Below are positions 1 through 6,227 of a DNA stretch of 17,735 nt, one piece after another. The first letter of the stretch is position 1. Every line of letters starts with the position of its first letter. The DNA lies in the NCBI GenBank assembly GCA_946631805.1, contig CAMPAJ010000005.1, forward strand, positions 1 through 17,735, read 5' to 3'. Under the pieces are notes generated by a model. That model was not told the origin of the DNA. It saw only the letters and a list, made by a program, of their open reading frames with translations, and did not search any database. Origin of the DNA: an uncultured Eggerthellaceae bacterium (GTDB lineage Bacteria; Actinomycetota; Coriobacteriia; Coriobacteriales; Eggerthellaceae). Both the position numbers and the translations under genes were made by a program.

Positions 1-1
1 G

Positions 2-475
2 TGGGTCGTCAACTTCCCGATGTTCAGGTACGACGAGGACGAGAAGAAATACGCGGCCGAGCACCATCCGTTCACGATGATTCGCGAAGAGGATTGGGAT
101 AAGATCGAGGACGCTCCGCTCGAGTGCGGCAGCTATTCCTACGACCTGGTTATGGATGGCTTCGAGGCCGGCGGCGGCACGATTCGTATCCATACGCCCG
201 AACTTCAGCGCCGCGTGCTGCGCCGTTGCGGTCTGACCGACGAGCAGATTGACGAGAAATTCGGCCACCTGATTCATGCACTGGAGCTGGGTGCGCCTCC
301 ACATGGTGGCATCGCGTTGGGTCTCGACCGCCTGGTCATGCTGCTGGCTGGCAAGGATTCGATCCGCGACGTCATCGCGTTCCCCAAGACTTCGAGCGCG
401 AGTGACCCCATGACGGGTGCCCCGTCCGCCGTGACTGGCCGTCAGCTGAAGGAAGTCAGCCTGCGCACGCTATAG
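2..475 (+). CDS. aspS: Aspartyl-tRNA synthetase, C-terminal part (5' truncated by window edge)
   Basis: This is the catalytic C-terminal end of class II aspartyl-tRNA synthetase, which charges tRNA-Asp (or tRNA-Asn too, in non-discriminating forms) in the cytoplasm. The reading frame is open from base 2, so the true start lies outside the window; about 157 residues are visible. Recognisable family segments are WVVNFPMF at the very start, EHHPFTM, the motif around [11 protein letters not shown], and the class II motif 3 stretch [11 protein letters not shown] followed by [11 protein letters not shown] and SDPMTGAPS. The usual family ending is intact. A strong terminator follows 26 bases after the stop, so the gene ends its transcription unit here. 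Identity is very secure. Confidence 0.97.
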   Translation, partial: WVVNFPMFRYDEDEKKYAAEHHPFTMIREEDWDKIEDAPLECGSYSYDLVMDGFEAGGGTIRIHTPELQRRVLRRCGLTDEQIDEKFGHLIHALELGAPPHGGIALGLDRLVMLLAGKDSIRDVIAFPKTSSASDPMTGAPSAVTGRQLKEVSLRTL

Positions 476-500
476 CTGAACAGATTGCATAGTAGGTTGC

Positions 501-538
501 AAAATGAGTCGCAGAACGTTTCTGCGACTCATTTTTTT
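501..538 (+). terminator. Intrinsic terminator after aspS
   Basis: A perfect 16-bp inverted repeat (501-516 and 520-535) with a 3-base loop CGT is followed by a T run. The stem begins with A residues, so it could also work on the opposite strand, but no minus-strand gene ends here. It separates aspS from the next gene. Confidence 0.93.
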
Positions 539-649
539 GGAGCATTCGGCAAGCCTTTGACGCATTGCATTGCGCTATAAAAAGCGCACGGGATTCGCTA
601 TTATGGATGCTGTTTGAAACAAGGTTTGCAAAGGGGAGCAAAGGTCTGC

Positions 650-946
650 ATGGCGCCAGAGGGAATTGACAAAAACCTGTTCTTCCAGCACACGGAGTGC
701 GATTTCTTTCCGTGCCATACGGGCGTTCCGATCGAGCGTTTCAACTGCCTGCTCTGCTACTGTCCGCTGTATGCGTTGGGCGAGGCGTGTGAGGGGCATT
801 ATTCGTACACGGCCAAGGGGACCAAGAATTGCAAGGGTTGCGCCATTCCGCATGATGGGGACAATGGCGTGCGTCTCGTGAAATCGCGTTTCCGCGAGCT
901 TGCCGAACTTGCCGCCAAGAATAGGACGACTCAAGATGGTGAATAG
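650..946 (+). CDS. Small cysteine-rich (PF04071-type) protein
   Basis: A 98-residue protein rich in cysteines. The pattern FFQHTECDFFPCH, FNCLLCYCPLYALG and NCKGCAIPH matches my recollection of the 'cysteine-rich small domain' family (PF04071), a putative metal-binding domain often found near or fused to cobalamin-biosynthesis proteins. The molecular role is not established, and zinc or Fe-S binding is an inference from the Cys spacing. The start chosen is ATG 650, with AGGGGAG about 12 bases upstream; a TTG at 614 in the same frame would add 12 residues. The 174-base gap upstream holds the aspS terminator and a small inverted repeat (TGCGC at 571-575, GCGCA at 584-588) but no convincing promoter. 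The stop overlaps the next gene by 11 bases, so the two are probably cotranscribed. Confidence 0.85.
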   Translation: MAPEGIDKNLFFQHTECDFFPCHTGVPIERFNCLLCYCPLYALGEACEGHYSYTAKGTKNCKGCAIPHDGDNGVRLVKSRFRELAELAAKNRTTQDGE

Positions 947-1886
947 GCTAAGAGCAAAGCTCGGAGCGCTGGCCTGCGTAGTTGCAGTCCTTGCCCTGGT
1001 TGTGACCTTGTGCGGTTGCTCGCCGACGGGTCAGATGGGCCAAGCCGGTCAAGTCGGTCAAGCGGGTCAAGCGAGCCAGGCAAATCAGGCGGCGCAATCG
1101 AGCGACGCCTCGCGGCAGGACGCGCAAGGTGCCGCGCAGTCGTCCGAACAAGCGCAACAGTCATCCGACCAATTCGAACAGCAGGTCACGGAGGAGCCCC
1201 GCATGTTCACTGCACAGAGCAGGACCTGGGCTGTGCTCGGCGATAGCTTGACGGACAATACGTTCAGGGCAAAGACCAAGTACTACGATTACGTCGCGCA
1301 AGACCTTGGATGCGTCGTTGTCAACTACGGCAAGCTTGGTACGGGCTATATGGATCCAGTGGGCGGTGATACGTTCTACAACCGCGTCGACCAGATGGAC
1401 CTGGCTGATGTCGATTGCCTGACCATTTTCGGCAGCTTCAACGACCTGGGCAAGGGATACTCGCTGGGGACCGAATACGACGAGGGCACTGACACAATCG
1501 GCGGTTGCATGAACTTGACTATCGAAAAGCTCATCGCCAAGAATCCGGCTATGAAGATAGGAATAGCAACACCGACGCCCTGGCGCACGAATTTCAGCTA
1601 CACCACCGAGGGCGAAGGTTCGTTCAGCACGATTACACGCTACGACTGCGATGCCTATGTCGAATTGCTCAAGGATGTAGCCAAACGACATCGCCTACCC
1701 GTGCTCGACCTGTACGAGACGTGGGGCATCGACCCCGACGATGAGCAAATGCGCCAGATGTACTACGTGTACAACGGCAAAATGGACGAGGGTGGCGTGC
1801 ATCCCAATAGCGATGGCCACAAGTTCATGTATCCGCAATGGCGCGAGTTCGTGGAGTCGCTTCTACCGTCTGATGCTGTCGAGTGA
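936..1886 (+). CDS. Lipoprotein SGNH/GDSL-family hydrolase
   Basis: A 316-residue predicted lipoprotein. A hydrophobic signal (about 8-27) ends in LCGC, with Cys28 the likely lipidated residue. A low-complexity Gly/Gln/Ala/Ser linker (about 31-85) follows, including GQ-A/V-GQ repeats. The C-terminal half is an SGNH/GDSL hydrolase domain: AVLGDSLTD (nucleophile Ser104), YGKLGTG, GSFNDLG (Asn169) and GGVHPNSDGH (His289). These enzymes hydrolyse esters, often acetyl groups on cell-wall glycans or other carbohydrates; the substrate cannot be told here. The acidic residue normally three before the catalytic His is Gly286, with Asp284 and Glu285 nearby, so the triad acid is uncertain. The start ATG 936 overlaps the upstream gene, with AGGA about 8 bases before it. 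An upstream in-frame start at 900 lacks a signal-peptide rationale. Confidence 0.88.
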   Translation: MVNRLRAKLGALACVVAVLALVVTLCGCSPTGQMGQAGQVGQAGQASQANQAAQSSDASRQDAQGAAQSSEQAQQSSDQFEQQVTEEPRMFTAQSRTWAVLGDSLTDNTFRAKTKYYDYVAQDLGCVVVNYGKLGTGYMDPVGGDTFYNRVDQMDLADVDCLTIFGSFNDLGKGYSLGTEYDEGTDTIGGCMNLTIEKLIAKNPAMKIGIATPTPWRTNFSYTTEGEGSFSTITRYDCDAYVELLKDVAKRHRLPVLDLYETWGIDPDDEQMRQMYYVYNGKMDEGGVHPNSDGHKFMYPQWREFVESLLPSDAVE

Positions 1887-1978
1887 TTCGGTGGGTCGGG
1901 GGTGCCCCAAGGGCGAGACGGATGCCGCGTCCTTGGGGGCGAGTTACTTTGCGGTGTTTGCCGTTGGGCGTTACCGTT

Positions 1979-3025
1979 TTACGCAGTATGCGCGCCTTTC
2001 GAATCAAGCGCTTGCGTAATCAGCTCTTCTGCAACTCCGAGCGCACGAAGACGTTTGGCCATATCCGACTGGCCTTCCTCTCGGCCTTCCTCTCGGCCTT
2101 CCTCTCGGCCTTCCTCTCGGCCTTCCTCCAAGCCTTCTTCATGCCCCTCGGCACGACCAGCCTTGAGTCCCTCGGCGCGACCAGCCTTGAGTCCCTCGGC
2201 ACGACCCGCCTTGAGCCCCTCTTCACGCCCTTCCTCGCGACCGCGTTTTCGAGCTTCTTCCTCCGCAGCGGCGATACGATCGCTCATTAGTTCTAGGATT
2301 TCTCCGCCCATTGAAGCCCTCACTTTCTTTTTAAGTGCTTCTTGTTTTGCTAGTACGTGGTCCGAAACTCGAACGCACAATTCAACTATATGCTCATATA
2401 GAAGGGCGTTATCGTTCAAGACGGCAATGTTTTCAAGGCGTGTTCTAAGCGACTCGCATTCAGCCAAGAGCTGTTCTGTGCGTTTGTGGCTTGCCGCTAT
2501 CTCATCGATTTCGCCTTCGTATCGCATTATATAGAAGGGCAGGAGGATGAGCAGCCTTTTCGCAAAGATCTCCTCGTCTCCGTACGATTGGGCAAATACG
2601 GTGCCGACTTCGTACATGAATGAATTCCCATCGGGGAGCTTCACGCGCATTTTGAGCTTCCCGTTTTCCGTGGATGCATCACGTAGGAACAAAACGCATG
2701 ATTCTGGGAACGTCATTTCATAGGGTGCGCCATTACGTATGGTTTCTTCGAGCGCTATTGCGAAGTCATATTCAATCATCCGCACGATCATGCTTGTGTC
2801 GTCGGAGGATTGACATTCGATGTGGTAGTACCTCCCCCTTACTTTGAAGAACGAGTCGGTAATAACGCGATGATCGACCATCTCGTGTTCGTTCTTGTAC
2901 TGTTCAAAGGGCTCTCCATCAGCGTAATCACGCCCAAATGCCTCATTTATTAGGGGGATTACGACCTCCGGTACTTTTTCAAGCATGGTACGAAAAGCGC
3001 TATCAAATACGGTGTTGTCGGCCAT
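1979..3025 (-). CDS. Rpn-family (PD-(D/E)XK) recombination-promoting nuclease / transposase-like protein
   Basis: A 348-residue protein. The N-terminal two thirds resemble the Rpn/PDDEXK_2 family, named for RpnA-type DNA endonucleases of E. coli. Candidate active-site residues are Asp57 (ITDSFF) and Glu70-x-Gln72 (YYHIECQS), the usual D...ExQ form of this family. Residues about 180-260 look helical or coiled. Residues about 263-319 are a charged repeat of GREEG and GLKAGRAE units, then a short tail (AKRLRALGVAEELITQAL) typical of these proteins, probably for oligomerisation. The start ATG 3025 is preceded by AAAGGAGG four bases away; an upstream in-frame Met (3085) has no such site. The reading frame is intact. 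Such genes are often multicopy and mobile, but no flanking terminal repeats were seen. Nuclease activity is inferred from family. Confidence 0.85.
   Translation of the reverse strand: MADNTVFDSAFRTMLEKVPEVVIPLINEAFGRDYADGEPFEQYKNEHEMVDHRVITDSFFKVRGRYYHIECQSSDDTSMIVRMIEYDFAIALEETIRNGAPYEMTFPESCVLFLRDASTENGKLKMRVKLPDGNSFMYEVGTVFAQSYGDEEIFAKRLLILLPFYIMRYEGEIDEIAASHKRTEQLLAECESLRTRLENIAVLNDNALLYEHIVELCVRVSDHVLAKQEALKKKVRASMGGEILELMSDRIAAAEEEARKRGREEGREEGLKAGRAEGLKAGRAEGLKAGRAEGHEEGLEEGREEGREEGREEGREEGQSDMAKRLRALGVAEELITQALDSKGAHTA
2071..2130. repeat. 12-bp tandem repeat inside the Rpn gene
   Basis: Four perfect copies and one near-perfect copy of the 12-base unit GGCCTTCCTCTC (plus strand). They encode GREE-type repeats in the Rpn tail. 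Because 12 is a multiple of three, copy-number change lengthens or shortens the tail without breaking the frame. Confidence 0.95.
2147..2218. repeat. 24-bp tandem repeat inside the Rpn gene
   Basis: Three copies of a 24-base unit beginning CTCGGCACGACCAG, differing at only a few positions (A/G in copy 2; two changes in copy 3). They encode the AGRAEGLK repeats of the Rpn tail and lie next to the 12-base array. Confidence 0.93.
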
Positions 3026-3211
3026 GGGGCCTCCTTTCGGGTAGCGGGCATCGTCTCGTTTTGCGCGAGTTGCAAGTGCCCTCATCTAAGATTGCTGGCT
3101 GTCCCCGGGAATGCCGCGTTACGTTCAGCGGCCGGCCTGAAGCCGGGTTAGGGGGCCGTGATATGCAGAGATGACCAAAAGTGACTTGTGGAGCCCTCAG
3201 CCGTTGACTCG

Positions 3212-3240
3212 ATTATAACAAACAAATATTCGTATTTAAG
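3212..3240 (-). promoter_or_regulatory. Candidate promoter for the Rpn gene
   Basis: On the minus strand a perfect TATAAT (3212-3217) lies 17 bases from CTTAAA (3235-3240), a weak -35, in a locally AT-rich patch. This would give a leader of about 180 bases before ATG 3025. The rest of the gene-free stretch 3026-3360 holds only a small CCGGC/GCCGG stem (3132-3146); I see no gene there. Confidence 0.45.
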
Positions 3241-3360
3241 GTTACAAGAAGGTGACGTTGTGCGGGGGCGAGCGGAACGCAGCGGAGCTTTTCAAAGAAG
3301 AGCGCCTCCTTAAGCTCATGCAAATTGCCGCATTAACGTCCGCATGCAATTGCATTCGCG

Positions 3361-3654
3361 TCAAGCAAGAGATTCGTAGTTCTTCAAGCGCCATTGTTTG
3401 AGCAGGGTTTTGTAGTCGGAACCGGCGTCTTCGGTCCATGCGATGTCAAGCGTCGACCCTTCTACGAATCTGTTGAAGTCGTCCTTTGCGAGCTCCCTAC
3501 GTGGGGTAATAGCGGAAAGCTGCTTGTTGGCAATGGCGTAGTCGTATGCGCAGTTGATAAGCCCGGATGCTGTAGAGCCGATTGACACAAGAGCTTCGGT
3601 TGCGTGGTCTTTCTTTACTTGTGGGATCCGAGCGCTTACAAGGGCGTTTTCCAT
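3361..3654 (-). CDS. RelB/DinJ-family antitoxin-like protein without an adjacent toxin
   Basis: A 97-residue protein. Its N-terminal part (ALVSARIPQVKKDHATEAL, then IGSTASGLINCAYDYAIANKQL) matches the ribbon-helix-helix region of RelB/DinJ antitoxins: a short beta strand, helix, IG-t-S turn and second helix. Family members bind palindromic operators as dimers, and their C-terminal part neutralises a RelE/YafQ-type ribonuclease. No toxin frame follows: 336 bases separate its stop from the Rpn gene and hold no plausible RelE-like protein. It may be an orphan antitoxin, a regulator, or the remnant of a pair. A GGGGGAG ribosome site sits just before ATG 3654, inside a 50-bp near-palindrome that also carries its promoter, as expected for autoregulation. 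Confidence 0.8.
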   Translation of the reverse strand: MENALVSARIPQVKKDHATEALVSIGSTASGLINCAYDYAIANKQLSAITPRRELAKDDFNRFVEGSTLDIAWTEDAGSDYKTLLKQWRLKNYESLA

Positions 3655-3700
3655 GTCTCCCCCTTTGCGTAATACGTATAACGCAAAGGAGGAGACATGG
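3651..3700. promoter_or_regulatory. 50-bp near-palindromic operator over the relB-like start
   Basis: Bases 3651-3670 and 3681-3700 are inverted copies with one mismatch (3661/3690), and the centre ATACGTAT (3672-3679) is itself a palindrome. The whole 50 bp therefore has only two mismatched pairs. It covers the ribosome site and start codon of the antitoxin-like gene, and mirrors a second purine-rich site plus ATG on the plus strand. An autorepressor operator is the simplest reading. A transcript through it would form a very stable hairpin, which may also protect or terminate the mRNA of the upstream LRR gene. Confidence 0.8.
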
Positions 3701-3703
3701 CAA
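3675..3703 (-). promoter_or_regulatory. Promoter of the relB-like gene
   Basis: On the minus strand TTGCCA (3698-3703, five of six to consensus) is followed after 17 bases by TATACG (3675-3680). Transcription would begin about 15 bases before ATG 3654. The -10 lies in the centre of the palindrome, so a bound RelB-like dimer would block it. Confidence 0.6.
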
Positions 3704-3712
3704 TAGAGGGCG

Positions 3713-5404
3713 CTAGCGCACCGTCACGCTTTTGCCGCTATTGGCCTTTTTGAAGATCTTCTTGTAAGCTGCCCGTTTGCTTTTGGGAACCGAGACGGTC
3801 TTGAGTCTCTTGGCGCCCCTAAAGCAGTTCTTCACGCGGCTTTTGGCGAGCTTCTTCGTTTTGATGACGACGGTCTTCGCCTTGGCGTTCTTGAAAGCGT
3901 TCTTGGCTATGCCCACGACGGCATATGTTTTGCCTTTTATGGTCACGGTTGCCGGGATCGTAACCGTTGTTTTGGACCTCGGTGCCTTCTGGAGCCAAAC
4001 GGTCGGGTTCTTCTTTGCGTTGCTCGTAACCTTGTATGTTGCGCCGCTCACTTTGGCAGTTTTGCCCGTAGCGATACCCTTCGCTTTGGCGGAGGCTTTC
4101 GCCGGCGTCTTTTGCGCGCCTGATGCGCTTTTGACATTGGAGGAGCCGCTGCCAGTAAAGCCACCGCTTACAGAGCTGCCGCCGCTGCTAGAGGAAGCTT
4201 GGCCTTGTCCACTCGAACTAGACGCCGATTCTGCGCCATCGGTGGAGCTGGAGCTTGAAGCTGTAGAATTCTGGCCTGGATTATCCGGGCTATCGCCAGC
4301 CGGGTCTTTGGCATCGCAATCGGTGCCAGATGCGCCAGGAGCGGGGTCCTCGTCCGAAGGGCTCCCAGTATAGGCATATGTAGCAGCCACGTTATTAGGT
4401 ACGAAAGCAGCATCGTACAAGACTCCGTCGACCGAAGATTGCCACGAACCCGAAGGAAGGCTGCACTTGCGCTCGCTGCCCGAGCCACAGAACGAGAAAT
4501 CGCGGCCGAGCACGATGCAGCGAAGTGATGCACAGCCGTCGAACATGCTGGTCATAGTTCCCATTTTTGATGTATTGATAGTCGAAAGATCAAGATATTC
4601 CAATGAAGAGCACCCGTCGAACTCGTGGTACATGGTCGAGACGTTCGATGTATCGAAGCCCCGCAAATCAAGGGACTTGAGCGAAGAACACCCTGCGAAG
4701 ACTTCCACCATCAACCGAGCTTCAGGGGTGCGCCAGCCCGTGAGGTTGAGCTCGGTGAGCCCAGAGCATCCATAGAACATCTGGCAGAAATACGTGACCT
4801 TCGAGGCGTCGAATGACGAGAGGTCCAGGGACGCAAGGCTCGTGCAGCCATTGAACATGCCGCCGAAGTACGTCGACGAGGACGTGCTGAACGAATTGAG
4901 ACCCTTGATTTCCCGCAGGGATGAGCACCCCTTGAATAGGGAGCCCATCGTCGTCGAGGCGGAGGAGTCCAAGTTGGTCAGGTCGACCGTCGCGAGATTA
5001 GTACAGTCTGCGAACCAAAACTTGAGCGACGTCGGCTTGAGGTCGCGGAAGCTCGGGTCAAACGAAACCGAGGTGATGTCGCTGGCGCTTGCGAGCCAGG
5101 GGACGACGCCGCTGTTGCCGTATCCGCTCAGGCGCCCCGAATAGTTAATCGCGCCGGTATCGCTTGAAGGCTGGGCCTGAAATACCAGCGATCCGTCTGC
5201 GTTCAGGACGGCGAAGAAACCAGCGTCTTCAGATTGCGTATGCACGGCCTGCGAGCCTTCGGGTTCTTGTCCATATGCTAAAGCGCAGGGCGAAACCGCA
5301 AATGACGCCAAGATGACGTAAGCGGCAAGCGCGATTAAGACAGCACAGCAATAGGAAGCGTTCTTGCCGAGCGTCGTGTGGTATGAGGTCATGATAAACG
5401 CCAT
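3713..5404 (-). CDS. BspA-like leucine-rich-repeat (DUF285-type) surface protein
   Basis: A 563-residue secreted protein. A signal peptide (about 1-43) ends ALA before YGQ. Residues about 124-300 form BspA/DUF285-type leucine-rich repeats with the recurring pattern MFxGCxSLxxLDLSxFDxSxV; their Cys-Ser/Thr-Leu core recurs about every 24 residues. A Ser/Gly/Asp-rich linker (345-430) follows, then a Lys-rich C-terminal module (about 445-563) ending NCFRGAKRLKTVSVPKSK and AYKKIF. The same module ends the 6228-8867 product. These repeats usually mediate adhesion or host-protein binding; the partner is unknown. No LPXTG or C-terminal membrane helix is seen, so attachment may rely on the basic tail. 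Met1 (5404) and Met5 (5392) are both possible starts. The promoter at 5448-5476 fits either. Confidence 0.88.
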   Translation of the reverse strand: MAFIMTSYHTTLGKNASYCCAVLIALAAYVILASFAVSPCALAYGQEPEGSQAVHTQSEDAGFFAVLNADGSLVFQAQPSSDTGAINYSGRLSGYGNSGVVPWLASASDITSVSFDPSFRDLKPTSLKFWFADCTNLATVDLTNLDSSASTTMGSLFKGCSSLREIKGLNSFSTSSSTYFGGMFNGCTSLASLDLSSFDASKVTYFCQMFYGCSGLTELNLTGWRTPEARLMVEVFAGCSSLKSLDLRGFDTSNVSTMYHEFDGCSSLEYLDLSTINTSKMGTMTSMFDGCASLRCIVLGRDFSFCGSGSERKCSLPSGSWQSSVDGVLYDAAFVPNNVAATYAYTGSPSDEDPAPGASGTDCDAKDPAGDSPDNPGQNSTASSSSSTDGAESASSSSGQGQASSSSGGSSVSGGFTGSGSSNVKSASGAQKTPAKASAKAKGIATGKTAKVSGATYKVTSNAKKNPTVWLQKAPRSKTTVTIPATVTIKGKTYAVVGIAKNAFKNAKAKTVVIKTKKLAKSRVKNCFRGAKRLKTVSVPKSKRAAYKKIFKKANSGKSVTVR

Positions 5405-5447
5405 CCTTTGCTAGCCTTGCGGAGCGGGGGAGCGCGGTGAAGGTCCG

Positions 5448-5476
5448 ATTTAAGCGGATTGGAATATGCATTGCAA
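5448..5476 (-). promoter_or_regulatory. Candidate promoter of the LRR surface protein
   Basis: On the minus strand TTGCAA (5471-5476) and TTAAAT (5448-5453) are 17 bases apart, each four of six to consensus. The leader to ATG 5404 would be about 37 bases. Confidence 0.45.
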
Positions 5477-5842
5477 GTCCGCGCAGGCCAATATCGCAGT
5501 CCATTTGGATGCCGTTGATTTTACAACGTAAATGAAGCGTGCGGAAATAGAAATGCGAGCGGGCCGCGGGGTGTTCTTGGATGAGGCGCCCGACGTCCCT
5601 GAAATTTATTTTCGCCCAAAAGCCATTTGTTTGGGCTTATTCCGAGAAAAGTCTCGTGAACGTCCTGGGACTCGTCCACGTTGTCGCGAACGAAGATTCA
5701 GCAAAAACAGGCAAAACACGATTAAAACGGATATATATAGGTTTATTGCGTGTTTTGCAGCTAAATGAGCTGCAATCATAAAAACATATTATGATGCCTG
5801 CGCCTGTGTGTTACCATAGGCGCAATAAGGGCGCGATGCGCC
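5477..5842. other. Gene-free divergent region with inverted repeats upstream of the riboswitch
   Basis: I find no credible gene here; short open frames lack ribosome sites and family resemblance. It holds several inverted repeats: GCCCAAA/TTTGGGC (5614-5620, 5630-5636); a perfect 10-bp pair GCAAAACACG/CGTGTTTTGC (5711-5720, 5749-5758) around an AT-rich core; GCAGCT/AGCTGC (5757-5762, 5768-5773); ATCATA/TATGAT (5775-5780, 5790-5795); TGCGCCT/AGGCGCA (5799-5805, 5818-5824); and AGGGCGC/GCGCCCT (5828-5834, 5838-5844). The AT-rich part (5701-5795) probably contains the promoter of the riboswitch transcript, but no single -35/-10 pair stands out. Confidence 0.6.
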
Positions 5843-5978
5843 CTCGTGCTGTTTGACAACCCGATATGCGGGCAGAGGCAGGGAAGTCGGGTGCGAATCC
5901 CGCGCAGTGCCGCTACTGTGATGCCGTTTTCGGCTCAGCCAGAATACTGCCATGCCCGTTGAAGCAGGCTGCCACGAG
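5843..5978 (+). ncRNA. Cobalamin riboswitch (aptamer)
   Basis: The conserved core of the B12 riboswitch is plain. GGCAGGGAAGTCGGGTGCGAA (5876-5896 region) leads into AATCCCGCGCAGTGCCGCTA and CTGTGA (5896-5921). The B12 box, AGCCAGAATACTGCC, lies at 5937-5951. A closing stem CTCGTG (5843-5848) with CACGAG (5973-5978) fixes the likely ends. These aptamers bind adenosyl- or other cobalamins and usually switch expression off when B12 is plentiful. The downstream terminator suggests transcriptional control. The first gene it controls starts at 6228, and the co-oriented genes to 17553 may share this control. Confidence 0.93.
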
Positions 5979-6077
5979 TCATGGCAAGGGCTTCGAAGCG
6001 CAGGGGCGATGCGCCGCAGCAAGGCATCGCAAACCCATTTCATCCGCGTATCATCTGCGCTTTTCGATTGCAAGGTG

Positions 6078-6105
6078 GCCGCATCCTCTGATGCGGCTTT
6101 TTTAT
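6078..6105 (+). terminator. Riboswitch expression-platform terminator
   Basis: A perfect 8-bp GC-rich stem GCCGCATC/GATGCGGC (6078-6085, 6090-6097) with loop CTCT is followed by six T residues. It lies 100 bases past the aptamer and 123 bases before ATG 6228, the position expected for a B12-dependent terminator. A separate hairpin GCGATGC/GCATCGC (6006-6012, 6024-6030) lies between; its GATGC could alternatively pair with the terminator's GCATC, so an antiterminator role is possible but unproven. Confidence 0.85.
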
Positions 6106-6227
6106 TGTCTTGAATCCTCCTTTGCTCGCCCGTGGCAGGCTGCTCGCATCGGGTTGCCGTAGCCTGGGGTGGCGGGTCGTCGAAGGCGGGCCGGCGTGAT
6201 CGGCTCGACGAGGAAAGAGGAGGATGC

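Noticed and set aside
1905..1938. Inverted repeat CCCCAAGG/CCTTGGGG between the SGNH and Rpn genes as a terminator
   Set aside because: Only 8 bp with an 18-base loop and no T run on either strand; it may contribute to convergent gene ends but cannot be called.
1979..3025. Rpn gene as part of a complete insertion sequence
   Set aside because: No terminal inverted repeats or target-site duplication could be found around the gene.
3697..3753. 18-codon plus-strand frame starting inside the 50-bp palindrome
   Set aside because: Its start is a mirror image of the antitoxin start; the peptide runs into the 3' end of the LRR gene and has no recognisable features.
5532..5781. Short plus-strand open frames upstream of the riboswitch
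   Set aside because: They lack ribosome sites and family resemblance and lie across the promoter/inverted-repeat region.
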